A stretch of 64,000 nucleotides of DNA from Psychromarinibacter halotolerans (GCF_029168315.1 NZ_JARGYD010000007.1:124001-188000), one strand, 5' to 3'; shown: positions 35,517 through 45,795, counted from the first letter of the stretch. The notes: generated from the sequence alone by a model not told the origin. Translations and numbers: made by a program.

Positions 35517-36389
35517 ATGACCCGTATCGTCCACGCCCTGTCCGACATTTCCGCCGATTACGACGCGCTGTTCTGCGATGTCTGGGGCTGTGTGCACAAC
35601 GGTCGTGAAGCTTTCCCCGAGGCGGTCGCGGCGCTGCAGGCGTTCCGGGCGAAGGGCGGCACGGTGGTGCTGGTGACCAACGCGCCGCGCGCGTGGACAG
35701 AGGTGGCCAAGGGTCTTGATGACATCGGTGTGCCGCGCGACGCGTGGGACGCGATCGCGACGTCCGGCGACAGCGCACGCACCGCGCTGTTCACCGGCGC
35801 GGTGGGCAACAAGGTGCATTTCATCGGCTACGAATCCGATCGAACCATCTTCGAGCCGCCGAAGATCCTGAACGATCCGATCTCGGTCGAGGTGGTGCCT
35901 TTGGCCGACGCCGAGGGCCTTGTCGTCGCCGGGCCGGAAGACCCCTATGCCGATCCGTCGGTCTACAAGGGTGAGTTCCTGTTCGCGAAGACGAAGGGCA
36001 TGAAGCTTTTGTGCATGAACCCCGACGTGATCGTCGACGTGGGCACCAAACGGCAGTGGTGTGCCGGTGCGCTGGCCGAGATGTACACCGAGATGGGCGG
36101 CGAAAGCCTGTATTTCGGCAAGCCGCATCCGCCGATCTACGATCTGGCCCGGCGGCGGCTGGCGGCGCTGGAGCGGGACGTGCCCGAAGCGCGGATCCTC
36201 TGCGTCGGGGATGGCATTCACACGGACGTCCAAGGCGCCGTGGGCGAGGATCTGGATGTGCTGTTCGTCGCGGGTGGGCTGGCCGCCGAGGAAACGCTGG
36301 ACGGCGCGCATCCGCATTCCGACCGACTGGACGCATGGCTTGCGACCAAGGGCTACGACCCGACCTACAGCATCGGGTTTCTGCGCTGA
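35517..36389 (+). CDS. HAD-family hydrolase, TIGR01459 type
   Basis: A 290-residue HAD phosphatase of the class IIA (NagD-like) group. Motif I is LFCDVWGCVHNG, where Trp replaces the second-shell residue as typical for TIGR01459. Motif II is VLVTNAPR, with CVGDGIHTDVQGA as motif IV. The cap lies between. It is probably a sugar or nucleotide phosphatase with unknown substrate. ATG 35517 is chosen by GAGG upstream and family start. Confidence 0.9.
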   Translation: MTRIVHALSDISADYDALFCDVWGCVHNGREAFPEAVAALQAFRAKGGTVVLVTNAPRAWTEVAKGLDDIGVPRDAWDAIATSGDSARTALFTGAVGNKVHFIGYESDRTIFEPPKILNDPISVEVVPLADAEGLVVAGPEDPYADPSVYKGEFLFAKTKGMKLLCMNPDVIVDVGTKRQWCAGALAEMYTEMGGESLYFGKPHPPIYDLARRRLAALERDVPEARILCVGDGIHTDVQGAVGEDLDVLFVAGGLAAEETLDGAHPHSDRLDAWLATKGYDPTYSIGFLR

Positions 36390-36513
36390 CGAAGGACGGC
36401 GCGGCAATAAAGTTTCAAATTTTGAGCCGTTTCGTGATTTAAATTACCTTCCCGATTGATCCCACCCTGCCGGGCGGTGTATGCTGCAGCGCAACAACCG
36501 CCCGGAGGCCGCT

Positions 36514-36957
36514 ATGCTCGACAATCTGGAACGTGGCACGATCTGCATCGAGGATCTCGAGATCGGGATGCGCCGCTACCTGCGCAAGCAGGTCACCGAC
36601 CGCGACATCGAACTGTTCGCCGAGGTGTCGACCGACCGCAATCCGGTGCACCTTGATGATGCCTACGCGATGGACACGATCTTCGAGGGCCGCATCGCCC
36701 ACGGGATGCTGACCGCCGGGCTGATTTCGGCGGTGATCGGAGAGCAGTTGCCGGGACATGGAACGGTCTATCTTGGACAGAGCCTGAAATTCATGGCGCC
36801 GGTGCGGCCGGGCGACGTGGTCGTCGCCGAGGTGACGGTGCGTGAGATCGACCATTCCCGGCGACGGGTCACGCTTGATTGTCAGTGCGCCGTGGGCGAT
36901 ACGGTCGTCCTGAAAGGTGAGGCGCTGGTCCTGGCGCCCAGCCGGAAATTCGACTGA
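36514..36957 (+). CDS. MaoC-like hydratase
   Basis: A 147-residue single-hotdog protein. The hydratase-2 signature is DRNPVHLDDAYAMDTIFEGRIAHGMLTAGLISAVIG, with Asp and His of the catalytic pair, and FMAPVRPGDVVVAEVTV follows. Such enzymes hydrate (R)-specific enoyl-CoA or similar thioesters. GGAGG lies 7 bases before ATG 36514. It is followed 31 bp later by ribF on the same strand. Confidence 0.9.
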   Translation: MLDNLERGTICIEDLEIGMRRYLRKQVTDRDIELFAEVSTDRNPVHLDDAYAMDTIFEGRIAHGMLTAGLISAVIGEQLPGHGTVYLGQSLKFMAPVRPGDVVVAEVTVREIDHSRRRVTLDCQCAVGDTVVLKGEALVLAPSRKFD

Positions 36958-36988
36958 CGGACGGGGCGCCCCCGTCGCTCGGGGGACC

Positions 36989-37930
36989 ATGAAGACCTTC
37001 ACCGACTGGACGGGGATTGCCGACGCCGACAAGGGCGCGTCTGCTGCCATCGGCAATTTCGACGGCGTGCACCTTGGGCATCAGGCGGTCATCGACATCG
37101 CCCGGTCCGAGGCTGCGCGCACCCATGCGCCGCTGGGCATCATGACGTTCGAACCGCACCCGCGCGAGTTCTTCGCGCCCGACGCGCCGCCGTTCCGCCT
37201 GATGAGCGCCGAGACCAAGTCGCACCGGCTGGAGAAGCTGGGCGTCGACCAGCTGTACCAATTGCCGTTCGATGCGCGCCTGTCCGGCCTGTCGGCCGAG
37301 GAATTTGCCCGCGATGTGATCGCCGACGGGCTGGGGCTGAGCCATGTCGTGGTCGGGGCCGACTTTTGCTTCGGCAAGGGCCGCAAGGGCACCGTCGATA
37401 TGCTGCGGGAGTTCGGCGCGCGCTTTGGGTTCGGCGTCACCATCGCCGAGCTTGTCGAAACCGCGGGGATCGAGGTGTCGTCGACCCGCATCCGTACCGC
37501 GCTGGCCGAGGGCGAGGTGCGCCACGCCGCCGCGATGCTGGGACATTGGCACCGGATCGACGGCGCGGTGCGCCACGGCGACAAGCGCGGGCGCGATCTG
37601 GGCTATCCGACCGCGAACATGTCGATCAGCGGGCTGCACCCGCCGCGGTTCGGGGTCTATGCCGTCAAGGCCGACATCCTGACCGGCCCGCACAAGGGCA
37701 GCTATGACGGCGCCGCCAACATCGGGCACCGTCCGATGTTCGGAGAGAACGTGCCGAACCTGGAGACCTTCCTGTTCGATTTTGCCGGCGATCTGTACGA
37801 CGAACACCTGTCCGTGGCGCTGGTCGAGTACCTGCGGCCCGAGGCCAAGTTCGACAGTCTTGACGCGCTGGTCCGCCAGATGGACGCAGACTGCGCCCGC
37901 GCCCGCGAAATTCTGGCGGCGCTGCCATGA
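36989..37930 (+). CDS. ribF: Bifunctional riboflavin kinase / FAD synthetase
   Basis: A 313-residue enzyme making FMN and FAD from riboflavin. The N-terminal nucleotidyltransferase has AAIGNFDGVHLGHQAVID and GADFCFGKGRKG, with STRIR near 165. The C-terminal flavokinase has GKR-like HGDKRGRDLGYPTANM and FLFDFAGDLYDEHLSVALVEYLRPEAKFDSLDAL. GGGGGA precedes ATG 36989. Its stop overlaps the next start by 4 bases. Confidence 0.96.
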   Translation: MKTFTDWTGIADADKGASAAIGNFDGVHLGHQAVIDIARSEAARTHAPLGIMTFEPHPREFFAPDAPPFRLMSAETKSHRLEKLGVDQLYQLPFDARLSGLSAEEFARDVIADGLGLSHVVVGADFCFGKGRKGTVDMLREFGARFGFGVTIAELVETAGIEVSSTRIRTALAEGEVRHAAAMLGHWHRIDGAVRHGDKRGRDLGYPTANMSISGLHPPRFGVYAVKADILTGPHKGSYDGAANIGHRPMFGENVPNLETFLFDFAGDLYDEHLSVALVEYLRPEAKFDSLDALVRQMDADCARAREILAALP

Positions 37931-38403
37931 CCGACGATCCGATCGACCGCCACGGGCTGCGGGACCGGTTCTGGGAACGGGTTCCGCTGAAGAACCTCAC
38001 CGCGCGCGAGTGGGAGGCGCTGTGCGACGGCTGCGGCAAGTGCTGCCTGAACAAACTGGAGGACCCGGACACCAGCGAGGTCGCCTTCACCCGCGTCGCC
38101 TGCCGGCTGCTGGACGATTCGACCTGTCGCTGCGCCCAGTACGAAATCCGCAAGCAGTTCGTCCCGGATTGCGTGGTGCTGACGCCGAAGAACATCGGCG
38201 AGATCGCCTATTGGATGCCGCAGACCTGCGCCTATCGGCTGATGTACGAGGGCAAGGCGCTGTACGACTGGCACCCGCTGATCTCGGGCACGCCGGACAC
38301 GGTGCACGCGGCGGGCGTGTCGGTTCAGGGCTGGACGGTGCCAGAGTTCGAGATCCCGGAAGAGGACTGGGAAGACTATATCATCGAAGAACCGACCGGC
38401 TGA
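37927..38403 (+). CDS. YcgN-family cysteine cluster protein (UPF0260)
   Basis: A 158-residue protein with the UPF0260 signature FWERVPLKNLTAREWEALCDGCGKCCLNKLED and further cysteines in TRVACRLLDDSTCRCAQYEIRKQFVPDC. The CxxCxxCC-type cluster suggests metal or iron-sulfur binding, with function unknown. It is coupled to ribF by an ATGA overlap. A dispersed repeat with hairpin follows the stop. Confidence 0.92.
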   Translation: MTDDPIDRHGLRDRFWERVPLKNLTAREWEALCDGCGKCCLNKLEDPDTSEVAFTRVACRLLDDSTCRCAQYEIRKQFVPDCVVLTPKNIGEIAYWMPQTCAYRLMYEGKALYDWHPLISGTPDTVHAAGVSVQGWTVPEFEIPEEDWEDYIIEEPTG

Positions 38404-38414
38404 TCGGTCGGCAT

Positions 38415-38467
38415 ACGAGGGGCGCTGCCCCTCGCGCTCCCCGGGATATTTGCGGACAGAAGAAGCA
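38415..38467 (+). repeat. Dispersed intergenic element, copy 4
   Basis: CGAGGGGC-GCT-GCCCCTCG hairpin, then GCTCCCCGGGATATTTGCGG and ACAGAAGAAGC. This is the fullest copy, 12 bases after the YcgN-like stop. Confidence 0.7.
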
Positions 38468-38540
38468 AGGGGGCCGCCCGATTGCTCTTGGGCGTGGAAT
38501 GTGGTCTGACACGGCATCCCCGAACTTCAGGACGACCGCG

Positions 38541-39593
38541 ATGTTCTTCTCCTCTGACAACTCGTCTCCCGCGCATCCCAAGGTGATGGAGGCGCTGGTC
38601 GCCGCCAACGCCGGGTACATGCCGTCCTACGGCGGCGATCCGATCATGGACGAGGTGCGCGCGCGTATCCGCGAGATCTTCGAGGCGCCCGAGGCGGCGG
38701 TGTACCTTGTGGCCACCGGCACCGCGGCGAACGTGCTGTCGCTGGCCTGCTATTGCCCGCCGTGGTCCGCGATCTTCTGCCATCGCAACGCGCATATCGA
38801 AGAGGACGAATGCGCGTCGCCCGAGTTCTATACCGGCGGCGCCAAGCTGGTGCTGGTCGATGGCGAGCATGCCAAGATGACCCCCGAGACCCTGCGCGAG
38901 ACGATCCGGTTCACCGGGCGCGGCGGGGTGCACAACGTGCAGCGCGGGATGGTGTCGATCACCGACGTGACCGAGAACGGCACGGTCTATTCCGTTTCCG
39001 AGGTGGCGGCGCTGGCGGCTGTGGCGAAGGATTACGGCCTGCCGGTGCACATGGACGGCGCGCGGTTCGCCAATGCGCTGGTGTCGACCAACGCCTCGCC
39101 CGCCGATCTGACGTGGCGCGCGGGCGTCGACGTGCTGTCCTTCGGCGGCACCAAGAACGGGCTGATGGGGGTCGAGGCCGTGGTGCTGTTCGATCCCGAC
39201 AAGGCGTGGGAGTTCGAGCTGCGGCGCAAGCGCGGCGGGCACCTGTTTTCCAAGCACCGCTATCTGTCGGCGCAGATGCAGGCCTATCTGGCCGACGACC
39301 TGTGGCTGGACATGGCGCGCACCGCGAATGCGCGGGCCGACCGGTTGGCCGAGGGCATCCTGAAGATCCCCGGCGCCAGCCTTGCCCATCCGCAGGACGC
39401 CAACATGGTGTTCGCCGCCTTCCCGCGCGGGCTGCACCACAAGGTGCGCGCCGAGGGTGCGGCCTATCACATCTGGCCGGGCCACCAGTCGCTGGAGGGC
39501 GATCCGGACGAACCCGTGTCGGCACGGCTTGTCTGCAGCTGGTGCACCGGCGAGGACGAGATCGACGGCTTCCTTGGCGCGCTGAACGCCTGA
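38541..39593 (+). CDS. ltaE: Low-specificity L-threonine aldolase
   Basis: A 350-residue PLP enzyme that splits threonine or allo-threonine to glycine and acetaldehyde. It starts with SDNSSPAHPKVMEALVAAN, has TGTAANVLSLAC, HMDGARFANAL and the PLP lysine in SFGGTKNG. Family length is about 340-350. ATG 38541 has AGGA at 9 bases. It is convergent with the next gene. Confidence 0.92.
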   Translation: MFFSSDNSSPAHPKVMEALVAANAGYMPSYGGDPIMDEVRARIREIFEAPEAAVYLVATGTAANVLSLACYCPPWSAIFCHRNAHIEEDECASPEFYTGGAKLVLVDGEHAKMTPETLRETIRFTGRGGVHNVQRGMVSITDVTENGTVYSVSEVAALAAVAKDYGLPVHMDGARFANALVSTNASPADLTWRAGVDVLSFGGTKNGLMGVEAVVLFDPDKAWEFELRRKRGGHLFSKHRYLSAQMQAYLADDLWLDMARTANARADRLAEGILKIPGASLAHPQDANMVFAAFPRGLHHKVRAEGAAYHIWPGHQSLEGDPDEPVSARLVCSWCTGEDEIDGFLGALNA

Positions 39594-39603
39594 GGCGGGC
39601 GCG

Positions 39604-40203
39604 CTAAAGCTTGCCCGACAGGTGCAGGTCGAGATCGCCGAGGCTGTCCTGACCCCAGAACTTCTGACCGTCGTCGAGAAGGTAGAACGGCGCGCCGTAG
39701 ACGCCGCGCGCGACCGCCTCTTCGAGGTTCGCGGCGTAGGTCTCGGCCCCGGCCAGCAACCCGCTGTCGGCAAGCGATGGGTCGAAGCCCGCCGCTGACA
39801 GGCAGTCGCGGATCACGTCGTCCTGCGCGATGTCGCGTTCCTCGGCCCAGCAGGCGCGCAGGATGCCGTGCACCAATGCGCCAAGATCGCCGCCGCCCGC
39901 CGACTGCGCGGCGATGATCGCATAGGACGACGGTGCGCCGTTGGCCGGCCAATACGCCGGTTTCAGGTTGATCGGCAGGCCAAGTTTCTTCGACTGGCGC
40001 GCCATGTCCTGCAGGCGGTAGTCCACCCGCCCTTCGTACCGCATCTCGGGCGGCGTGCCGCCGGTGCGGGGGAAGGCCGCGCGCAGGTCGAAGGGTTTGT
40101 AAGCGACCGTGACCCCGTGGCGGTCCGCGATCTCTTCCATCCGGGTGCCCGCAAGATAGCTGAACGGTGACGTGGTCGAGAAGAAATAGTCGATATGCGG
40201 CAA
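39604..40203 (-). CDS. 2-hydroxychromene-2-carboxylate isomerase / GST-kappa-like
   Basis: A 199-residue DsbA-fold protein with IDYFFSTTSPFSYLAG, in which Ser replaces the redox Cys, as in the GST-kappa/HCCA isomerase branch. Later motifs are GVTVAYKPFDLRAAF, KKLGLPINLKPAYWPANG and ARGVYGAPFYLLDDGQKFWGQDSL. The family is glutathione-dependent and isomerises chromene carboxylates in naphthalene breakdown, but here no pathway genes are near. The role is therefore open. Confidence 0.9.
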   Translation of the reverse strand: MPHIDYFFSTTSPFSYLAGTRMEEIADRHGVTVAYKPFDLRAAFPRTGGTPPEMRYEGRVDYRLQDMARQSKKLGLPINLKPAYWPANGAPSSYAIIAAQSAGGGDLGALVHGILRACWAEERDIAQDDVIRDCLSAAGFDPSLADSGLLAGAETYAANLEEAVARGVYGAPFYLLDDGQKFWGQDSLGDLDLHLSGKL

Positions 40204-40313
40204 CGGCCCGGCCTCCCTGCGCTGCGTCTTGTTTGCAAGACCGTATCAGGGTGCTAAGCGGTGGCCAACGTCACGAATCCGTCATTCCCGCATCTTCCCA
40301 GAGACCAGCTGCC

Positions 40314-41333
40314 ATGCCCGCGATCCACGAACCCAAACTGATGTCCGGCAACGCCAACCCGATCCTTGCCTCTGCCGTCGCACGGCGGATGTCGATGCAC
40401 CGCGGTGTGAACGTCGGGCTTGTCGATGCGCGCGTCGAGCGCTTCAACGACGGCGAGATCTTCGTCGAGGTTTTCGAGAACGTCCGCGGCGAGGATATGT
40501 TCATCCTTCAGCCGACATCGAACCCGGCGAACGACAACCTGATGGAGCTGCTGATCATGGCCGACGCGCTGCGCCGGTCCTCGGCGGCGCGGATCACCGC
40601 CGTGATCCCCTATTTCGGCTATGCCCGTCAGGACCGCCGCACCAAGGCGCGGACGCCGATCTCGGCCAAGCTGGTCGCCAACATGATGGTCACCGCCGGG
40701 ATCGAGCGGATCCTGACGATGGACCTGCACGCCGCGCAGATTCAGGGCTTTTTCGACATTCCGGTGGACAACCTGTACGCCGCGCCGGTGTTCGCGCTGG
40801 ATATCGAGCACCAATTCAAGGGCCGGCTCAAGGACGTCACGGTGATCTCGCCCGATGTGGGCGGCGTGGCCCGCGCGCGCGAACTGGCGAAGCGGATCGG
40901 CGTGCAGCTGGCCATCGTGGACAAGCGCCGCGAAAAGCCCGGCGAGGTGGCCGAGATGACCGTCATCGGCGACGTGAAGGGCAAGACCTGTATCATCGTC
41001 GACGACATCTGCGACACTGCCGGGACGCTGTGCAAGGCGGCCGAGGTCCTGATGGAACAGGGCGCGAAAGAGGTTCACTCCTACATCACCCATGGCGTTC
41101 TGTCCGGCCCGGCCGTCGACCGCATCACCAAGTCGGTGATGAAGTCGCTGGTGATCACGGACACGATCCAAGCGACCGAGCCGGTCAAGGCCGCGAAGAA
41201 CATCCGCATCGTGCCGACCGCGCCGATCTTTGCGCAGGCGATCCTGAACATCTGGAACGGCACCAGCGTGTCGTCGCTGTTCGAGACCGAGACGCTGCAT
41301 CCGATCTATGAAGGTACCTACGCCCGGTTCTGA
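40314..41333 (+). CDS. prs: Ribose-phosphate pyrophosphokinase
   Basis: A 339-residue PRPP synthase making phosphoribosyl pyrophosphate from ribose 5-phosphate and ATP. It has LMSGNANPILASAVARR, FNDGEIFVEVFENVRGEDMFILQPT, YFGYARQDRRTKAR, the catalytic DVGGVARARELAKR and PRPP loop IIVDDICDTAGTL. Length is slightly above the classical 315, with an N-terminal extension typical of alphaproteobacteria. A terminator follows. Confidence 0.97.
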   Translation: MPAIHEPKLMSGNANPILASAVARRMSMHRGVNVGLVDARVERFNDGEIFVEVFENVRGEDMFILQPTSNPANDNLMELLIMADALRRSSAARITAVIPYFGYARQDRRTKARTPISAKLVANMMVTAGIERILTMDLHAAQIQGFFDIPVDNLYAAPVFALDIEHQFKGRLKDVTVISPDVGGVARARELAKRIGVQLAIVDKRREKPGEVAEMTVIGDVKGKTCIIVDDICDTAGTLCKAAEVLMEQGAKEVHSYITHGVLSGPAVDRITKSVMKSLVITDTIQATEPVKAAKNIRIVPTAPIFAQAILNIWNGTSVSSLFETETLHPIYEGTYARF

Positions 41334-41357
41334 CCGACCGAAGCGAGGCGGAACGAC

Positions 41358-41390
41358 AAAGGGCGGCCACCGGGGCCGCCCTTTCCTTTT
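41358..41390. terminator. Terminator between prs and gcdH
   Basis: AAAGGGCGGCC-ACCG-GGGCCGCCCTTT followed by CCTTTT. Flanking A and T runs allow use from both sides of these convergent genes. Confidence 0.85.
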
Positions 41391-41406
41391 ACCGGACTGG
41401 CACGGC

Positions 41407-42627
41407 TTACATGAACGCCTGAAGGCCCGTCTGCGCCCGACCAAGGATCAGCGCGTGCACGTCGTGGGTGCCCTCGTATGTGTTCACCGTTTCGAGGTTG
41501 ACCATGTGCCGCATGACCTGGAATTCCTCGGAAATGCCGTTGCCGCCGTGCATGTCCCGCGCCATCCGCGCCATGTCCAGCGCCTTGCCGCAGTTGTTGC
41601 GCTTGATCAGCGAGATCGCCTCGGGCGAGGCGCCGCCGGTCTCGATCAGGCGGCCCACCTGCAACGCGGCCTGAAGGCCAAGCGCGATTTCGGTCTGCAT
41701 GTCGGCCAGCTTCTTCTGGAACAGCTGGGTCTGGGCCAGCGGCCTGCCGAACTGGTGCCGGTCAAGCCCGTACTGACGCGCGGCGTGCCAGCAGAATTCG
41801 GCGGCGCCCATCACGCCCCATGCGATGCCATAGCGCGCGCGGTTCAGACAGCCGAACGGCCCCTTCAGCCCCTCGACACCGGGCAGCAGGGCATCCTCGC
41901 CCACCTCAACCCCGTCCATCACGATCTCGCCGGTGATCGAAGCGCGCAGGCTGAGCTTGCCGCCGATCTTTGGCGCGGACAGGCCCTTCATGCCCTTTTC
42001 CAGCACGAAGCCGCGGATCTTGCCGCCGTGCGCCTCGGACTTGGCCCAGACGACGAAGACGTCCGCGATCGGGCTGTTCGAGATCCACATCTTCGAACCG
42101 GTCAGCCGATAGCCGCCATCGGTCTTGACCGCACGGGTCTTCATACCGCCCGGGTCGGATCCCGCGTCGGGTTCGGTCAGGCCGAAACAGCCGATCAGCG
42201 TGCCCTGCGCAAGGCCGGGAAGATATTTCTGTCGCTGCTCTTCCGAGCCGTAGGCATAGATCGGGTACATCACCAGCGACGACTGCACCGACATCATCGA
42301 GCGATAGCCGCTGTCGACCCGCTCGACCTCGCGGGCGATCAGGCCGTAGGCCACGTAGGACGCGCCGATGCCGCCGTATTCCTCGGGCAGGGTCGCGCCA
42401 AGAAGACCCACCTCGCCCATTTCGCGGAAGATCGAGGGGTCGGTCTGTTCTTCGCGGTAGGCGTCGATCACCCGAGGCGCCAGCTTTTCCTGCGCGAAGG
42501 AATGCGCCGAATCCCGGATCATCCGTTCTTCTTCCGTCAGCAGGGTGTCGAGTTGCAGGGGATCCTGCCAATCGAACGCCCCGAGTGCGGGCGTATCCTT
42601 GGGTTTCAGCTTTGGCTGGGTGTCCAT
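41407..42627 (-). CDS. gcdH: Glutaryl-CoA dehydrogenase
   Basis: A 406-residue acyl-CoA dehydrogenase that turns glutaryl-CoA to crotonyl-CoA in lysine and tryptophan breakdown. LGAFDWQDPLQLDTLLTEEE is the GcdH opening. TEPDAGSDPGGMKTRA and TGSKMWISNSP bind FAD and substrate. The catalytic Glu is in TYEGTHD (near 385). GGAG lies upstream of ATG 42627. A TetR-type operator lies 49 bp before the start and the tetR gene ends 40 bp beyond that, so it is a regulated unit. Confidence 0.92.
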   Translation of the reverse strand: MDTQPKLKPKDTPALGAFDWQDPLQLDTLLTEEERMIRDSAHSFAQEKLAPRVIDAYREEQTDPSIFREMGEVGLLGATLPEEYGGIGASYVAYGLIAREVERVDSGYRSMMSVQSSLVMYPIYAYGSEEQRQKYLPGLAQGTLIGCFGLTEPDAGSDPGGMKTRAVKTDGGYRLTGSKMWISNSPIADVFVVWAKSEAHGGKIRGFVLEKGMKGLSAPKIGGKLSLRASITGEIVMDGVEVGEDALLPGVEGLKGPFGCLNRARYGIAWGVMGAAEFCWHAARQYGLDRHQFGRPLAQTQLFQKKLADMQTEIALGLQAALQVGRLIETGGASPEAISLIKRNNCGKALDMARMARDMHGGNGISEEFQVMRHMVNLETVNTYEGTHDVHALILGRAQTGLQAFM

Positions 42628-42675
42628 GTCGTGTCTCCGATCCCTGCGGGCGGGGCGTCCGGCGGCGCGCCGGGC

Positions 42676-42701
42676 AATTACCTACCGCTTGGCAGGTAAT
42701 T
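42676..42701. promoter_or_regulatory. TetR-type operator in front of gcdH
   Basis: AATTACCT-N10-AGGTAATT is a perfect 8-bp inverted repeat with an inner CC...GG pair, giving TTACCTACC...GGCAGGTAA. It lies between the tetR stop and the gcdH start. TetR operators have this size, so regulation of gcdH by the adjacent TetR protein is likely. Confidence 0.65.
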
Positions 42702-42740
42702 AATTCGTGCGGCGCGCCGGGTCAAGTTCCGTGCCGTGTT

Positions 42741-43361
42741 TCAGGGTTTCGCCGCCAGTCCCGCGACCAGTGTTCGCCCATAGCTTTCGGCGATCTCGAC
42801 CGCTGAAAGGGGGCCATCCTCGCTGTACCAGCGGGCCATCCAGTTCAGCATACCAAGGATACCCCGCGCGAAAGTCGGGACGTCAGCGACCGCAAGACTG
42901 CCGTCCGCCACGCCGTCGGTCAGCACCGTCTCAAGGCAGCGGACATAGGCCTTCCGCGCCGACAGTTCGTCCGGGGAAAAGCGGTCGGGATCGCCATCTG
43001 TCCGGCCAAAGAAGCTGGCGCGGTAGCGGTCACGATTCTGCTGAAAGAACCGCGCATGCGCCGCCATGAAGCCCAGCAGCCGGGCCTCGGCGGTATCGGC
43101 AGCAGCGACAGCCATCTCGACCTCGCGCCGGAGATCTTGAAGCGTTGCCAGCACGATCGACTGGTACAGCGCCTGCTTGGTCGGAAAGTAGTGGTACAGC
43201 CCCGCCTTGGTGATCCCCACCGTGCCCGCGACGTCCTGCAGCGACGTGCCGTCGTAGCCCTTATCGGCGAACAGCGCCGCCGCCGCCTCGCGGATCGCGG
43301 CGACCGGGTCTTCCATATTGGGCGGTCGGCCGGGGCCGGGGCGGGTGTCGCGTCTGGTCAT
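42741..43361 (-). CDS. TetR/AcrR family transcriptional regulator
   Basis: A 206-residue regulator. The helix-turn-helix is at about 20-60 (AIREAAAALFADKGYDGTSLQDVAGTVGITKAGLYHYFPTKQALY). The C-terminal ligand domain has FARGILGMLNWMARWYSEDGPLSAVEIAESYGRTLVAG, like regulators of acyl-CoA metabolism. It lies upstream of gcdH in the same direction and the intergenic palindrome is probably its site. The ligand may be an acyl-CoA, by context. Confidence 0.9.
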   Translation of the reverse strand: MTRRDTRPGPGRPPNMEDPVAAIREAAAALFADKGYDGTSLQDVAGTVGITKAGLYHYFPTKQALYQSIVLATLQDLRREVEMAVAAADTAEARLLGFMAAHARFFQQNRDRYRASFFGRTDGDPDRFSPDELSARKAYVRCLETVLTDGVADGSLAVADVPTFARGILGMLNWMARWYSEDGPLSAVEIAESYGRTLVAGLAAKP

Positions 43362-43466
43362 ACGCGCTTTGGTTAGCGGATGCCCGACAGGCAGGCAATC
43401 GCCATCGCCGGTCAGCCCTCTGGCGTGCGGAACAGGGCGATTACTTGCATGGGCAGGCAGGCAGGG

Positions 43467-43817
43467 TCACTCGACGTCCCAAGTGTCATCGTCGTGCAAC
43501 GCGCCGATGGCGAGCCAATCTGCGCGGATCCGTGCAACGCGGCTGTCGCCCCATGTGCGGAACACAAGGTCGAAGCCTGTGGTGCTGATGCTTTCGGCGG
43601 AAATGTCCGCGCGCTGGTTGCGGTCCGCCCCGGTGTCCCACATCGAGATCGAGACATGCACCGATGGCGGGGTCTGATAGGCTTCGGCGAAGGTGATGCG
43701 GCGGCTGCACTTGCGAGGGCCGTCGCCTGTCCACATCTCGCCATCGTTCTCGAAATCAGAGAACATCGGGACACTGCCCTGGTCCACGCCGACCAAGTGG
43801 TTTTTCAACCGCTTCAC
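43467..43817 (-). CDS. H-type lectin domain protein
   Basis: A 116-residue protein started at GTG 43817, selected for a GAGGAA site and a sensible N-terminus. The last 75 residues show the H-type lectin pattern: RKCSRRITFAEAYQTPPSVHVSISMWD, ADISAESISTTGFDLVFRTWGDSRVARIRADWLAIG. H-type lectins bind N-acetylgalactosamine-like sugars in eukaryotes and appear in some bacterial proteins. No signal peptide is seen. It lies downstream of the ATP synthase terminator on the same strand. Confidence 0.75.
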   Translation of the reverse strand: MKRLKNHLVGVDQGSVPMFSDFENDGEMWTGDGPRKCSRRITFAEAYQTPPSVHVSISMWDTGADRNQRADISAESISTTGFDLVFRTWGDSRVARIRADWLAIGALHDDDTWDVE

Positions 43818-43885
43818 CCCGATCCGTTCCTCTACCCTGTGACAGCCAAGGCTGATGCGCCCCCGGGCTGTCGATTTTACGCAAA

Positions 43886-43917
43886 GAAAAAGCCCCGGCA
43901 AGTCTGCCGGGGCTTCT
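43886..43917 (-). terminator. Terminator of the atp operon
   Basis: On the minus strand AAGCCCCGGCA-GACT-TGCCGGGGCTT followed by TTTC, about 27 bases after the atpC stop. The T run on the plus strand is weaker. Confidence 0.85.
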
Positions 43918-43944
43918 TTAAGGATGCCCTAAGCGTTGAACGCT

Positions 43945-44340
43945 TCAGACCATGTCCTCGGCCAGATGGGCCAGATCGGACAGGGCCTTGGACGTGACGT
44001 CCTTCTCGTGGTCCTCGGCGGCCTCGTGCCGGGCTTCGGCCTCGGCGCGCAGTTCGTCAAGAAAGTCCTTCGTCACCTCGCCGCGCGGGATTGCCCGCTC
44101 GGCCAGCACCGAAGTCGACTCCGCCGCGATCTCGGCGAAGCCTCCGGACACCACGTAGTCCTGCGTGCCGTCCGGCCCTTCGACCGACAGCACACCCGGA
44201 CGCAGCGTCGTGATGACGGGCGCGTGGCCCGGCATCGCTGTCAGGTCGCCCTCGGTGCCCGGGATACGGACGGCAGTGGCCTGCACAGAGGCCAGTTTCC
44301 GTTCCGGGGACACGAGGTCGAATTGCATGGTATCGGCCAT
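43945..44340 (-). CDS. atpC: ATP synthase F1 epsilon subunit
   Basis: A 131-residue central-stalk subunit. The beta-sandwich has MQFDLVSPERKLASVQATAVRIPGTEGDLTAMPGHAPVITTLRPG, and DYVVSGGFAEI closes the N-domain. The C-terminal helices follow. It is last in the F1 operon, 11 bp after atpD. Confidence 0.96.
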   Translation of the reverse strand: MADTMQFDLVSPERKLASVQATAVRIPGTEGDLTAMPGHAPVITTLRPGVLSVEGPDGTQDYVVSGGFAEIAAESTSVLAERAIPRGEVTKDFLDELRAEAEARHEAAEDHEKDVTSKALSDLAHLAEDMV

Positions 44341-44351
44341 CTCTGCCTACC

Positions 44352-45776
<1,425 letters not shown>

Positions 45777-45795
45777 GTAAGTGTCTCCGGTTCGG

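Noticed and set aside
38376..39773. 465-codon minus-strand frame opposite threonine aldolase
   Set aside because: The plus strand encodes a complete PLP enzyme with all motifs. The opposite frame is a shadow.
39604..40203. Naphthalene degradation gene
   Set aside because: The isomerase family is named after that pathway, but no dioxygenase or other degradation gene is near, so the pathway assignment is not supported.
43380..43997. 205-codon plus-strand frame opposite the lectin gene
   Set aside because: It runs through the atp terminator and into atpC antisense. The minus-strand frame has a recognisable lectin domain and ribosome site.
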